A stretch of DNA of 8,030 bases from an uncultured Azohydromonas sp. (GTDB lineage: Bacteria > Pseudomonadota > Gammaproteobacteria > Burkholderiales > Burkholderiaceae_C), in assembly GCF_937926365.1 (NCBI RefSeq), contig NZ_CALAOH010000003.1, positions 1 to 8,030 of the forward strand, given 5' to 3'. Below, piece by piece: positions 1 through 6,396 of this stretch. The position numbers were made by a program, and so were the translations under genes. Each line of letters begins with the position of its first letter. Within the stretch, counting starts at the first letter, position 1. The notes below the pieces were generated by a model that did no database searches, was not told where the DNA came from, and worked only from the letters and a program-made list of their open reading frames with translations.

Positions 1-420
1 GGCCGCGTCCAGGCTCGTGAGCTGCGCCGTCGTCAGCGCCGCCACCTGTGCCGTGCTCAGCGCGGCCATCTGCGTCGTGCTCAACGCAGCAAGGTCTGCC
101 GAGCCCAAGGATGCAATTTGGGCCGAGGAAAGCGCCACCGTCTGCGCGGTCGTGAGCTTGTCGAGCTGGTCCGCGCCCAGCGCTGCAAGCTGTGCCGAAC
201 TCAGCGCCCGGATTGCCGCGGTGCTCAGTGCGCGCAGATCAGCGCTTTCCAATGCGTTGAGCTGATCCGACGTCAAGACGCTCACGGCCCGCGTGCCCAT
301 GGCCGGGACTTGCGCCGTGGTCAGCGCAACGATCTGGTCCGTGGAAAAGGTACGCCAGTCTTCAGTCGTCAGTGCGGCAATCTGTGCCGTGGTCAGCGCT
401 GCAATTTGCGTGGTGTTGAG
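1..420 (-). repeat. Tandem 24-bp (octapeptide-coding) degenerate repeats
   Basis: The coding DNA of the octapeptide protein repeats with a 24-bp period. Leucine codons (mostly ctg/ctc/ttg) recur every eighth codon, followed by Thr/Ser codons and a caa/cag Gln codon. Units share the protein pattern but differ at many third positions, so this array is older and more diverged than the 99-bp array in fliK. It continues beyond the left edge. Confidence 0.85.
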
Positions 421-441
421 CAAATTGATGATGGTGGCCAT
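1..441 (-). CDS. Octapeptide-repeat protein, N-terminal part (gene continues past the left edge)
   Basis: I do not recognise a named family. Reading leftward from the ATG at 441, the frame is open for all 147 codons to the window edge. After a short start (MATIINL) the protein is almost entirely octapeptides: 17 full units beginning at residues 8, 16, 24 and so on to 136, with a partial one at 144. The pattern is L-[TS]-[TS]-x-[QD]-[IVL]-x-A, for example LTTAQIAA, LSTDQ-like and LSSAQLAA. The most divergent unit is MGTRAVSV (residues 48-55). No signal peptide, membrane segment or cysteine is visible, and the only tryptophan is W29. The start is supported by a Shine-Dalgarno sequence (446-452) and a sigma-28-like promoter further upstream. 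That promoter and the flagellar neighbourhood suggest expression with late flagellar genes. A secreted, surface or motility-associated role is inference only. Hidden C-terminal domains or a secretion signal may lie outside the window. Confidence 0.8.
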   Translation of the reverse strand, partial: MATIINLLNTTQIAALTTAQIAALTTEDWRTFSTDQIVALTTAQVPAMGTRAVSVLTSDQLNALESADLRALSTAAIRALSSAQLAALGADQLDKLTTAQTVALSSAQIASLGSADLAALSTTQMAALSTAQVAALTTAQLTSLDAA

Positions 442-445
442 GTGC

Positions 446-452
446 TTTCCTC
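446..452 (-). promoter_or_regulatory. Ribosome binding site of the octapeptide-repeat gene
   Basis: On the - strand the sequence GAGGAAA lies six bases before the ATG at 441-439. It is one of the clearest Shine-Dalgarno sequences in the window and fixes the start of the repeat protein. Confidence 0.75.
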
Positions 453-527
453 GAACAAGCGCTGCCGTCCGGACTTGCGACGGACGCGGGCGGATTTCCC
501 CGAAGGGTCATTGGTGAATGGGAATCG

Positions 528-580
<53 letters not shown>

Positions 581-619
581 TCGTCGCCTCGACGTGGTAT
601 CGAGACGTTTCTCGTATGC

Positions 620-646
620 CTATCGGCAGCCGACTGGTGAACTTGA
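620..646 (-). promoter_or_regulatory. Sigma-28 (FliA) type flagellar promoter
   Basis: On the - strand, TCAAGTTC (646-639), 11 bases, then GCCGATAG (627-620). The enteric FliA consensus is TAAAGTTT-N11-GCCGATAA, so the -35 element matches 6 of 8 bases, the -10 element matches 7 of 8, and the spacer is exact. It points toward the octapeptide-repeat gene, with a predicted transcript start near 612 and a leader of about 170 bases. No other gene lies between this promoter and the ATG at 441. Confidence 0.72.
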
Positions 647-647
647 G

Positions 648-669
648 CGTCGGCGCATGCGCCCCGACG
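648..669. terminator. GC-rich hairpin between fliE and the sigma-28-like promoter; possible transcription end of fliE
   Basis: The core 652-663 (ggcgcatgcgcc) is a perfect 12-bp palindrome, and cgtc (648-651) pairs with gacg (666-669) around a two-base bulge. It begins 50 bases past the fliE stop codon (on the - strand) and ends just before the -35 element of the next gene. There is no T tract after it in either direction, so it is a weak candidate for an intrinsic terminator. It could equally be a binding site or mRNA-stabilising hairpin. Confidence 0.35.
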
Positions 670-718
670 AATCGCACGTCTACCGCGCAAAGGACAGAGG
701 GTGCTCACATCCGGGCGA

Positions 719-1042
719 TCAGACCGGCATGTTCATGATGTCGCTGTAGGCCTGCACCAGCCGGTTGCGCACGGTGAGCGTGGCCTGGAAGCCGATCTGA
801 GCCTTCTGCATCGCGACCATGGTCTGCTCGATGCTCACCGCAGGGTTGTCCAGTTGCACCTCGCGCTGCAGGTTTCGCGCCTCGTTCTGCGAGGCGCTCA
901 CCGACTCCAGCGCCTGCTTCATGGCCAGCGCGAAGCCGCCGCCCTGCGGCGCCTGCGCGCCGCGCAGCGGCTGGCCGTCGGGCTGTAGGCCGGCGCGGGC
1001 CGCGGCCTGGGCGAAATCGAAGGGTTTGAGCTTGAGATCCAT
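719..1042 (-). CDS. fliE: Flagellar hook-basal body complex protein FliE
   Basis: This encodes 107 residues, the usual size for FliE, the junction protein that joins the FliF MS ring to the proximal rod and takes part in early type III export. The C-terminal half has the family pattern: a helix (FALAMKQALESVSASQNEA), then a stretch with DNPAVSIEQTMVAMQKAQIGFQ, then the ending TVRNRLVQAYSDIMNMPV. I chose the ATG at 1042 because it gives the normal N terminus (MDLKLKPFDF). A GTG at 1090 in the same frame would add 16 atypical residues. No good Shine-Dalgarno sequence precedes either start. The gene is divergent from fliF and appears monocistronic, as in E. coli and Salmonella. The next gene on this strand starts 277 bases downstream under its own promoter candidate. 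Confidence 0.93.
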   Translation of the reverse strand: MDLKLKPFDFAQAAARAGLQPDGQPLRGAQAPQGGGFALAMKQALESVSASQNEARNLQREVQLDNPAVSIEQTMVAMQKAQIGFQATLTVRNRLVQAYSDIMNMPV

Positions 1043-1273
1043 ATATCGGCAAAGGAAAAGCGCGGGACACGTTTCGAAACAGGCACTCACAGCGCGCCAG
1101 CAGTGGACGTGCTAGCCCCAGAATGGCTGTGACTCTAGGAGCGGCCGTGCGGTCGCGGTGAAGCGAAGTGAGCCGGCTTTGCCGCCTTCATCGGCCGATG
1201 GCCCGGCACCGGGCGCGACAAGAATTGCGACCCTGTCCCGCACCCTGCCCCGCGTCCTGCCCGTCGCGCCGCC
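1043..1273. promoter_or_regulatory. Divergent fliE / fliF control region
   Basis: These 231 bases separate the two divergent starts and must carry the promoters for both fliE and the fliF operon. I see no convincing sigma-70, sigma-54 (GG-N10-GC type) or complete sigma-28 promoter by eye. There are short perfect palindromes: gtttcgaaac (1071-1080), catcggccgatg (1189-1200) and directly next to it gcccgg-ca-ccgggc (1201-1214). AATGGC at 1131-1136 resembles the start of an FlhDC half-box, but no matching inverted partner is visible. In the fliF reading frame there is a stop at 1169-1171 and no ATG, GTG or TTG from there to 1274, so the region is not an N-terminal extension of FliF. Confidence 0.6.
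1189..1214. repeat. Two abutting palindromes upstream of fliF
   Basis: A perfect 12-bp palindrome (catcggccgatg, 1189-1200) is followed without a gap by a second inverted repeat with 6-bp arms and a 2-base centre (1201-1214). They lie 60-85 bases before the fliF ATG. They could be operator half-sites or mRNA leader hairpins. In such GC-rich DNA short palindromes also occur by chance. Confidence 0.4.
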
Positions 1274-3010
1274 ATGGATCAAGCCATCGTCCCCGTCAAC
1301 CCACAGCAGCCGGCCGCCGACACGGCCACGGCGACGCCTGTGCCCAAGCGCTTCGCGCGCCTGGCGGCGCTGCCGCCGCGCAACAAGCTGATGCTGGGTA
1401 TCGGTGCCGCGGGGCTGCTGGCGGTGCTGGTGGCGTTGCTCCTGCTGTGGGGCCGCGAGCCCGACTACCGGGTGCTGTTCACGGGGCTGTCGGACAAGGA
1501 CGGCGGCGCCGTGGTGGCGCAACTGGCGCAGATGAACGTGCCGTACCGGCATGGCGAGGGCGGCACCCTGCTGGTGCCGGCCGACAAGGTGCACGACGCG
1601 CGGCTCAAGCTCGCCTCGGCCGGGCTGCCCAAGGGCAGCGTCGCCGGCTTCGAGCTGATGGACACCGCCCGCTTCGGGCAGACGCAGTTCCAGGAGCGCA
1701 CGAACTTCCAGCGCGGCCTGGAAGGCGAGCTCACCCGTTCGATCATGTCGCTGGGCGCGGTGGAGACGGCGCGGGTGCACCTGGCGCTGCCGCAGCAGAC
1801 GGGCTTCTTCCGCGAGCAGCAGAAGCCCAGCGCCTCGGTGCTGTTGACGCTGCGCCCGGGGCACAGCCTGGACCGCACGCAGATCGCGGGCATCGTCCAC
1901 TTGGTGGCCTCCTCGGTGCCGGAGATGAATCCCAAGGCGGTGAGCGTGCTGGACCAGAGCGGCGTGCTGCTGTCGGGCCCGGAGGGCGTGGGGGCGCAGG
2001 GCGGCCTGGACGCGCAGCAGCTGGCCTATGTGCGCCAGGTCGAGCGCGGCCTGCAGCAGCGCCTGGTGGACATCCTGGAGCCGCTGGTCGGGCCGCAGAA
2101 TCTGCGCGCCTCGGTGACGGCGGAGCTGGACTTCTCGCAGACCGAGTCCACCGCCGAGCAGTACAGGCCCAACCAGGGCGGCGAGCCTGCGGCGGTGCGC
2201 AGCCTGCACAGCAGCGAGGTCACCGGCAACGGCGGCACCCCGCCGCCGATGGGCGTGCCCGGCGCGCTGAGCAACCAGCCGCCCGTCGCGCCCAACGCCC
2301 CCATCAACGGCGCCTCCGCGCCGCTGCAGCCCACGCAGCCCAACTCCGGGTCGGGCGCGGGCCCAGGCGCCAAGCGCGAGAACGTCGTCAACTACGAGGT
2401 CGACAAGACCGTGCGCGTGACGCGCAACGCCACCGGCCTGGTCAAGCGGCTCACGGCCGCGGTGGTCATCAACCACCGCAGCATCGTGGACGCGAAGGGC
2501 AGGAGCACCCCCGTGGCAGCGACGCAGGAGGAGCTGGACCAGATCACCGCGCTGGTCCAGGAAAGCATCGGCTTCAACAAGGAGCGGGGCGACTCGGTGC
2601 GCGTGGTCAGCGCGCCCTTCCACGTCGATGCCGTGGACCCGGCCGACAGCCTGCCGCTGTGGCAGCAGCCCTGGCTGCAGGAGCTGCTGCGCAGCGCGGG
2701 CATGCCCGCGGCGCTGACCCTGGTGGCGCTGATGCTGCTGCTGGGCCTGGTGCGCCCGGCGCTGCGCCAGCCCGCCCCCCCACCCGGGCCGGCACTGCCG
2801 CCGCCCGGATCGCGGCTCGACGCCGTGGTGGACGACCCGCAGCTGCTGCCCCTGCCCGCCGACAACACGACACTGGCCGACAAGGCCGCGCCGATGCTGC
2901 TGTCCGACGAGAACAACACCGCGACGGTCGAGCAGATGCGCGCGCTGGCCCGATCCAACCCCGCGGTGGTGGCCAACATCCTGCGCGGCTGGTTCAACAA
3001 GGAAGGCTGA
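1274..3010 (+). CDS. fliF: Flagellar MS-ring protein FliF
   Basis: This encodes 578 residues, normal for FliF, which forms the MS ring in the inner membrane and is the platform for the rod, C ring and export gate. A cytoplasmic N terminus is followed by a first membrane helix at about residues 39-60 (LMLGIGAAGLLAVLVALLLL). The periplasmic ring-building domains follow, including the YscJ/FliF signature TNFQRGLEGELTRSIMSLG near residue 143 and VHLALP nearby. A Pro/Gly/Asn-rich linker (about 300-370) interrupts the third ring domain, as is usual. The second membrane helix is near 477-493 (AALTLVALMLLLGLV). The cytoplasmic tail ends in VEQMRALARSNPAVVANILRGWF-type sequence that binds FliG. The ATG at 1274 is the only possible start after an upstream in-frame stop at 1169, but no Shine-Dalgarno sequence is visible. 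It is first in the fliFGHIJK operon, and fliG follows after 6 bases. Confidence 0.97.
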   Translation: MDQAIVPVNPQQPAADTATATPVPKRFARLAALPPRNKLMLGIGAAGLLAVLVALLLLWGREPDYRVLFTGLSDKDGGAVVAQLAQMNVPYRHGEGGTLLVPADKVHDARLKLASAGLPKGSVAGFELMDTARFGQTQFQERTNFQRGLEGELTRSIMSLGAVETARVHLALPQQTGFFREQQKPSASVLLTLRPGHSLDRTQIAGIVHLVASSVPEMNPKAVSVLDQSGVLLSGPEGVGAQGGLDAQQLAYVRQVERGLQQRLVDILEPLVGPQNLRASVTAELDFSQTESTAEQYRPNQGGEPAAVRSLHSSEVTGNGGTPPPMGVPGALSNQPPVAPNAPINGASAPLQPTQPNSGSGAGPGAKRENVVNYEVDKTVRVTRNATGLVKRLTAAVVINHRSIVDAKGRSTPVAATQEELDQITALVQESIGFNKERGDSVRVVSAPFHVDAVDPADSLPLWQQPWLQELLRSAGMPAALTLVALMLLLGLVRPALRQPAPPPGPALPPPGSRLDAVVDDPQLLPLPADNTTLADKAAPMLLSDENNTATVEQMRALARSNPAVVANILRGWFNKEG

Positions 3011-3016
3011 TCCGGG

Positions 3017-4015
3017 ATGGATGAACAAGGCCTGGAAGACGCCGCAATCCTGCTCATGACGTTGGGCGAGGAGGAAGCGGCGGAAGTGTTCAAGCAGCTC
3101 GCCCCCAAGGAGGTGCAGCGCCTGGGCGAGACCATCACGCGCATGAAGCCGGTGTCGCGCGAGCGGCTGGACGCCGTGCTGCACCGCTTCGCGCGGGAGG
3201 CCAACAGCCACAGCCTGCTCGTGCCCGACAACGACGAGTACGTCAAGGGCGTGCTGCGCCGCGCGCTGGGCGACGACAAAGCCAACCTGCTGATCGACCG
3301 GATCATGCAGTCCAGCGACATCACCGGCATCGAGAGCCTGAAGTGGATGGAGGCGCCCTCGGTGGCGGAGCTGCTGCGCAACGAGCATCCGCAGATCGTG
3401 GCGGCCATCCTGGTGCACCTGGACTTCGAGCAGGCCAGCGGGGTGCTCAAGTGCTTCCCCGAACGCCAGCGCAACGAGGTGCTGGTGCGCATCGCCACGC
3501 TCGACGGCATCCAGCCCAGCGCGCTCAAGGACCTCAACGATGTCATGGGGCGGGTACTCGCCGGTGGCGACCGTGCCACGCGCGCGGCCAGCCTGGGCGG
3601 TGTCAAGACCGCCGCGGAGATCATCAACATGCTCGGCGGCTCGGCCGAGACGGCGGTGCTGGACTACATCCGCGAGGCGGACTCGGACCTGGCGCAGAAG
3701 ATCATGGACAACATGTTCACCTTCGACGACCTGGTCAGGATCGACGACCGCGGCATGCAGGCACTGCTCAAGGAAGTGCAGTCCAGCGCGCTGGTGGTGG
3801 CGCTCAAGGGCGCTTCGCCGGAGCTGCGCGACAAGATCTTCAGGAACATGTCCAGCCGCGCCGCGGAGATGCTCAAGGACGAGCTGGAGGCCCGCGGCCC
3901 GGTGCGGCTGTCGGAGGTCGAGATGCAGCAGAAGGACATGATCAAGACCATGCGTCGCCTTGCCGACGAAGGCGCGATCCTGCTGAGCGCCGGCACCGAT
4001 GACCAGTTCATCTGA
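3017..4015 (+). CDS. fliG: Flagellar motor switch protein FliG
   Basis: This encodes 332 residues, close to the 331 of E. coli FliG. FliG binds the FliF tail, forms the upper C ring and takes up torque from the stator MotA. The EHPQ motif is present in NEHPQIVAAILVHL (about residues 122-135) and the MFxF hinge in MFTFDDL (about 233-239). The C-terminal torque helix reads SSRAAEMLKDELEARGPVR. Aligned to E. coli, the charged residues R281, D288 and R297 are kept, and D289 is Glu here, a conservative change. The ATG at 3017 follows the fliF stop by 6 bases; GGAAGG (3001-3006) at the end of fliF can serve as ribosome binding site, though its 10-base spacing is long. The 3' end overlaps fliH by 17 bases, which favours coupled translation. 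Confidence 0.97.
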   Translation: MDEQGLEDAAILLMTLGEEEAAEVFKQLAPKEVQRLGETITRMKPVSRERLDAVLHRFAREANSHSLLVPDNDEYVKGVLRRALGDDKANLLIDRIMQSSDITGIESLKWMEAPSVAELLRNEHPQIVAAILVHLDFEQASGVLKCFPERQRNEVLVRIATLDGIQPSALKDLNDVMGRVLAGGDRATRAASLGGVKTAAEIINMLGGSAETAVLDYIREADSDLAQKIMDNMFTFDDLVRIDDRGMQALLKEVQSSALVVALKGASPELRDKIFRNMSSRAAEMLKDELEARGPVRLSEVEMQQKDMIKTMRRLADEGAILLSAGTDDQFI

Positions 4016-4838
4016 CCGCCCGCCGCGCCCGGGCAGCCTGTACGCGCGCTTCATCCCGCGCGAGGAGCTGCACGGCTTCACGGCCTGGATGCCGGGCAGT
4101 TTCGAGCCGCCGGCGCCGGTCGAGCCGCCCGAGCCCACGCCGTGCCCTGACATCAGCGTCGCGGAGCACGAGGTGCTGCTGGAGGCCGCGCGTGCCGCGG
4201 CGCTGGAGGAAGGCGTCGCCCAGGGCCGGCGCCAGGGCTACGAGGACGGCCTGCGCGAGGGCCTGTCAGCGCTGGAGGACTTCAAGCGGCAGCACGCCGG
4301 GCAGCTGGAAGCCCAGGTGGGCATGCTGCTGCAATCCATCGACACGCAGTTCCAGGCCCTGGAGGACACGATGGCGCAGGCCGTGGCCGAGGCCGCCACG
4401 CGGCTGGCGCGCGCGGTGCTGCGCACCGAGTTGCACAACCGTCCGGAGGCGGTGGCGGCGGTGGCGCAGGAGGCCGTGGCCGCGATGCTGGCCGGCTCGC
4501 GCCAGCTGCGCATGCTGGTGCATCCCGAGGACGAGCCGCTGGTGCGGGCAGGCGCGGGCGTGCTGCTGGAGTCGCGCGGCGCGCGCGTGCTGGCCAGCCC
4601 GGCGATCGCGCGCGGGGGCTGCGTGGTGGAGTCCGAGCTCGGCCGCGTCGACGCACGCATCGAACAGCGCTGGGCCCAGGCGGCGCAGTTGCTGGGCGTG
4701 CCGGTGCCGTGGAGCGACCCGGCCGCCGAGGCCGCCGCCCGCCCGGTGGCCGCACCAGTGGCCCCAGCGCCGGCCGCCGAGGCGGACCTGGACCTGGACC
4801 TGGGCGAGGGCCCGGCCCTCCCCGGCGGCGGCGCATGA
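3999..4838 (+). CDS. fliH: Flagellar export ATPase regulator / stator FliH
   Basis: This encodes 279 residues, longer than the roughly 230 of enteric FliH. FliH dimers bind FliI, tether it to the C ring and export gate, and restrain its ATPase. The start overlaps the end of fliG by 17 bases, and W30 (FTAWMPGSFE) sits in the N-terminal region where FliH tryptophans contact FlhA or FliN. A Pro-rich linker (39-50) is followed by the family's GxxxG repeat, with glycines at 72, 76, 80, 84 and 88, then a coiled coil and a C-terminal FliH/HrpE-like domain to about residue 245. The extra length comes from an Ala/Pro-rich, acidic tail with DLDLDL coded by three perfect gacctg repeats (4785-4802). The stop overlaps the fliI start (ATGA). 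Confidence 0.95.
   Translation: MTSSSDRPPRPGSLYARFIPREELHGFTAWMPGSFEPPAPVEPPEPTPCPDISVAEHEVLLEAARAAALEEGVAQGRRQGYEDGLREGLSALEDFKRQHAGQLEAQVGMLLQSIDTQFQALEDTMAQAVAEAATRLARAVLRTELHNRPEAVAAVAQEAVAAMLAGSRQLRMLVHPEDEPLVRAGAGVLLESRGARVLASPAIARGGCVVESELGRVDARIEQRWAQAAQLLGVPVPWSDPAAEAAARPVAAPVAPAPAAEADLDLDLGEGPALPGGGA
4785..4802 (+). repeat. Three perfect gacctg hexamers in the fliH tail
   Basis: Three tandem copies of gacctg encode the Asp-Leu pairs of the acidic FliH tail. The copies are in frame, so changes in copy number would only lengthen or shorten the tail by two residues. Confidence 0.7.
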
Positions 4839-6259
4839 ACGAGGAATTCCTGCAGTCCGCGCGGGCCGCGCGCGAGCGGCGCTGGGAGCGCTTTCTGTCG
4901 CGGCTGCCGCAGTTCGCCGAGCAGCCGCTGCCGCTGCCGGCCGAGGGCTCGCTCACGCGCGTGACGGGGCTGGTGCTGGAGGCCGCGGGATTGCGGCTGC
5001 CCGTGGGCGCGGCCTGCGAGGTGCGCATGGAGCGCGAGGCGCCGGTGCAGGCCGAGGTGGTGGGCTTCAACGGCGACCGCGCCTTCCTCATGCCCACGGG
5101 CGAGCTGCACGGCCTGGCCAGCGGCGCGCGCGTGCTGCCGCGCCCGGCGCCGGTGGCGGCGCCGCAGCTGCACCAGGACGTGCATCCCTGGCGCCGCAGC
5201 GAGGACCGCGGGCTGCTGCTGCCCGTGGGCGCGGGACTGCTGGGGCGCGTGGTGGACCCGCACGGCCAGCCGCTGGACCGCGGCGGCGCGCTGGCAGCCA
5301 CCGCCGTGGCGCCGCTGGCGCGCCGGCCCATCAACGCCATGGACCGCGCCCCGGTGCGCGAACCGCTGGACACGGGCGTGCGCGCCATCAACGCGCTGCT
5401 GACGGTAGGCCGCGGCCAGCGCCTGGGCCTGTTCGCCGGCACGGGCGTGGGCAAGTCGGTGCTGCTGGGGATGATGGCGCGCTACACCCAGGCCGACGTG
5501 ATCGTGGTGGGCCTCATCGGCGAGCGCGGGCGCGAGGTCAAGGAGTTCATCGAGGACATCCTGGGCGAGGAGGGGCTGCGCCGCTCGGTGGTGGTGGCCG
5601 CGCCCGCGGACGCGCCGCCGCTGGTGCGCATGCAGGGCGCCACCTACGCCACGGCCATCGCCGAGCACTTCCGCGACGCCGGGCAGCACGTGCTGCTGCT
5701 CATGGACAGCCTCACCCGCTACGCGCAGGCGCAGCGCGAGATCGCGCTGGCCATCGGCGAGCCCCCGGCCACCAAGGGCTACCCGCCGAGCTGCTTCAGC
5801 AGGCTGCCGCAGCTGGTGGAGCGCAGCGGCAACGGGCTGCACGGGGTGGGCTCGATCACCGCGTTCTACACGGTGCTGTCCGAGGGCGACGACCAGCAGG
5901 ACCCGATCGCCGACGCGGCGCGCGGCATCCTGGACGGGCACTTCGTGCTCTCGCGCGAGCTGGCCGAGGGCGGGCACTACCCGGCCATCGACGTGGAGAA
6001 GTCGGTGTCGCGCGTGATGACCAGCGTGGCCGACAAGCCGCACCTGGAGGCGGCGCGGCGCACGCGCCAGCTGCTGGCGCGCTATGCCCGCGCGCGCGAC
6101 CTGATCCAGCTCGGCGCCTACAGCCCCGGCCACGACCCGGAGCTGGACCTGGCGGTGCGGCTGCACCCGCATCTCATGCGGCTGCTGCAGCAGGGCATGC
6201 ACGAGTACGCGCCGCTGGAGCAATGCAAGCAGCAGCTGATGGCGGTGCTGGGGAGTTGA
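4835..6259 (+). CDS. fliI: Flagellum-specific type III export ATPase FliI
   Basis: This encodes 474 residues, a little above the usual 440-460. FliI is the hexameric F1-beta-like ATPase that, with FliH and FliJ, prepares substrates for the flagellar export gate. The N-terminal helix (MNEEFLQSARAARERRWERF) is the FliH-binding type. A beta-barrel domain follows to about 110, then the ATPase core. The core has Walker A AGTGVGKS (201-208), the catalytic glutamate in IGERGREV (E230), Walker B LLLMD (D291) followed by SLTRYAQAQREIALAIGEPP, and the GYPPS sequence shared by this ATPase family. The C-terminal domain ends in EQCKQQLMAVLGS. The frame is open upstream to 4709, but the ATG at 4835 overlapping the fliH stop gives the normal N terminus; the extension would be low-complexity Pro/Gly/Arg sequence inside fliH. 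Confidence 0.97.
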   Translation: MNEEFLQSARAARERRWERFLSRLPQFAEQPLPLPAEGSLTRVTGLVLEAAGLRLPVGAACEVRMEREAPVQAEVVGFNGDRAFLMPTGELHGLASGARVLPRPAPVAAPQLHQDVHPWRRSEDRGLLLPVGAGLLGRVVDPHGQPLDRGGALAATAVAPLARRPINAMDRAPVREPLDTGVRAINALLTVGRGQRLGLFAGTGVGKSVLLGMMARYTQADVIVVGLIGERGREVKEFIEDILGEEGLRRSVVVAAPADAPPLVRMQGATYATAIAEHFRDAGQHVLLLMDSLTRYAQAQREIALAIGEPPATKGYPPSCFSRLPQLVERSGNGLHGVGSITAFYTVLSEGDDQQDPIADAARGILDGHFVLSRELAEGGHYPAIDVEKSVSRVMTSVADKPHLEAARRTRQLLARYARARDLIQLGAYSPGHDPELDLAVRLHPHLMRLLQQGMHEYAPLEQCKQQLMAVLGS

Positions 6260-6396
6260 AGCCCCGGCGCGGCGAAAGCACCGCTCTCCCCCGCCTTTTC
6301 CGCGCTTCACCGCGGCGCGCCGCGCCGGACACTGGCGGTGATGTACACGTATAGATATGGCGACGGCGCCCAAGGCGGTGGCGTCGCCCCTGGCCC
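6260..6396 (+). promoter_or_regulatory. fliI-fliJ gap with palindrome, AT-rich island and hairpin before fliJ
   Basis: This is the only sizeable gap in the operon. It holds a perfect 14-bp palindrome, cgcggcgcgccgcg (6311-6324). Next is a small AT-rich island, atgtacacgtatagatatgg (6341-6360), with TATAGAT at 6350-6356; cGGACA (6326-6331) lies 18 bases upstream as a poor -35 match. A 7-bp inverted repeat follows (ggcgacg 6359-6365 with cgtcgcc 6382-6388), ending 8 bases before the fliJ ATG. A weak internal promoter for fliJK or an mRNA structure at the fliJ start are possible. No open frame here continues fliI or extends fliJ with family-like sequence. Confidence 0.4.

Noticed and set aside
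1..441. TAL-effector-like or other DNA-binding repeats, suggested by LTxxQV-type sequence
   Set aside because: TAL repeats are 33-35 residues with a conserved base-reading loop; here the period is 8 residues and nothing else matches.
17..517. Short + strand frames over the octapeptide gene with Ala/Ser/Val/Cys-rich repeats
   Set aside because: They are antisense reflections of the 24-bp repeat. The - strand frame has the start site, ribosome site, promoter and regular octad pattern.
1043..1050. GCCGATAT just before the fliE ATG as a sigma-28 -10 element
   Set aside because: The expected -35 position reads TGTCCCGC, unlike TAAAGTTT, and the transcript would begin inside fliE.
1194..1201. GCCGATGG upstream of fliF as a sigma-28 -10 element
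   Set aside because: The bases 11 upstream (ggctttgc) do not resemble a -35 element; the motif is explained by the palindrome.
1205..1230. A sigma-54 promoter from GGCAC and TTGC upstream of fliF
   Set aside because: The two elements are separated by about 15 bases, not the five needed for the -24/-12 arrangement.
1168..3024. A 618-codon + strand frame overlapping fliF, and a similar 720-codon one at 4192-6354
   Set aside because: These are alternative frames of fliF and fliH/fliI with Ala/Arg/Gly-rich products; the overlapping genes have clear family motifs.
1112..4153. A 1013-codon open frame on the - strand across fliF, fliG and the fliH start
   Set aside because: It is antisense to three well-recognised genes, its product is a His/Arg/Gln/Leu-rich low-complexity sequence with no family features, and such frames are expected in very GC-rich coding DNA.
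4238..6373. A 711-codon open frame on the - strand across fliH and fliI
   Set aside because: It is a shadow of the conserved fliH/fliI coding sequence with no recognisable domain or ribosome site.
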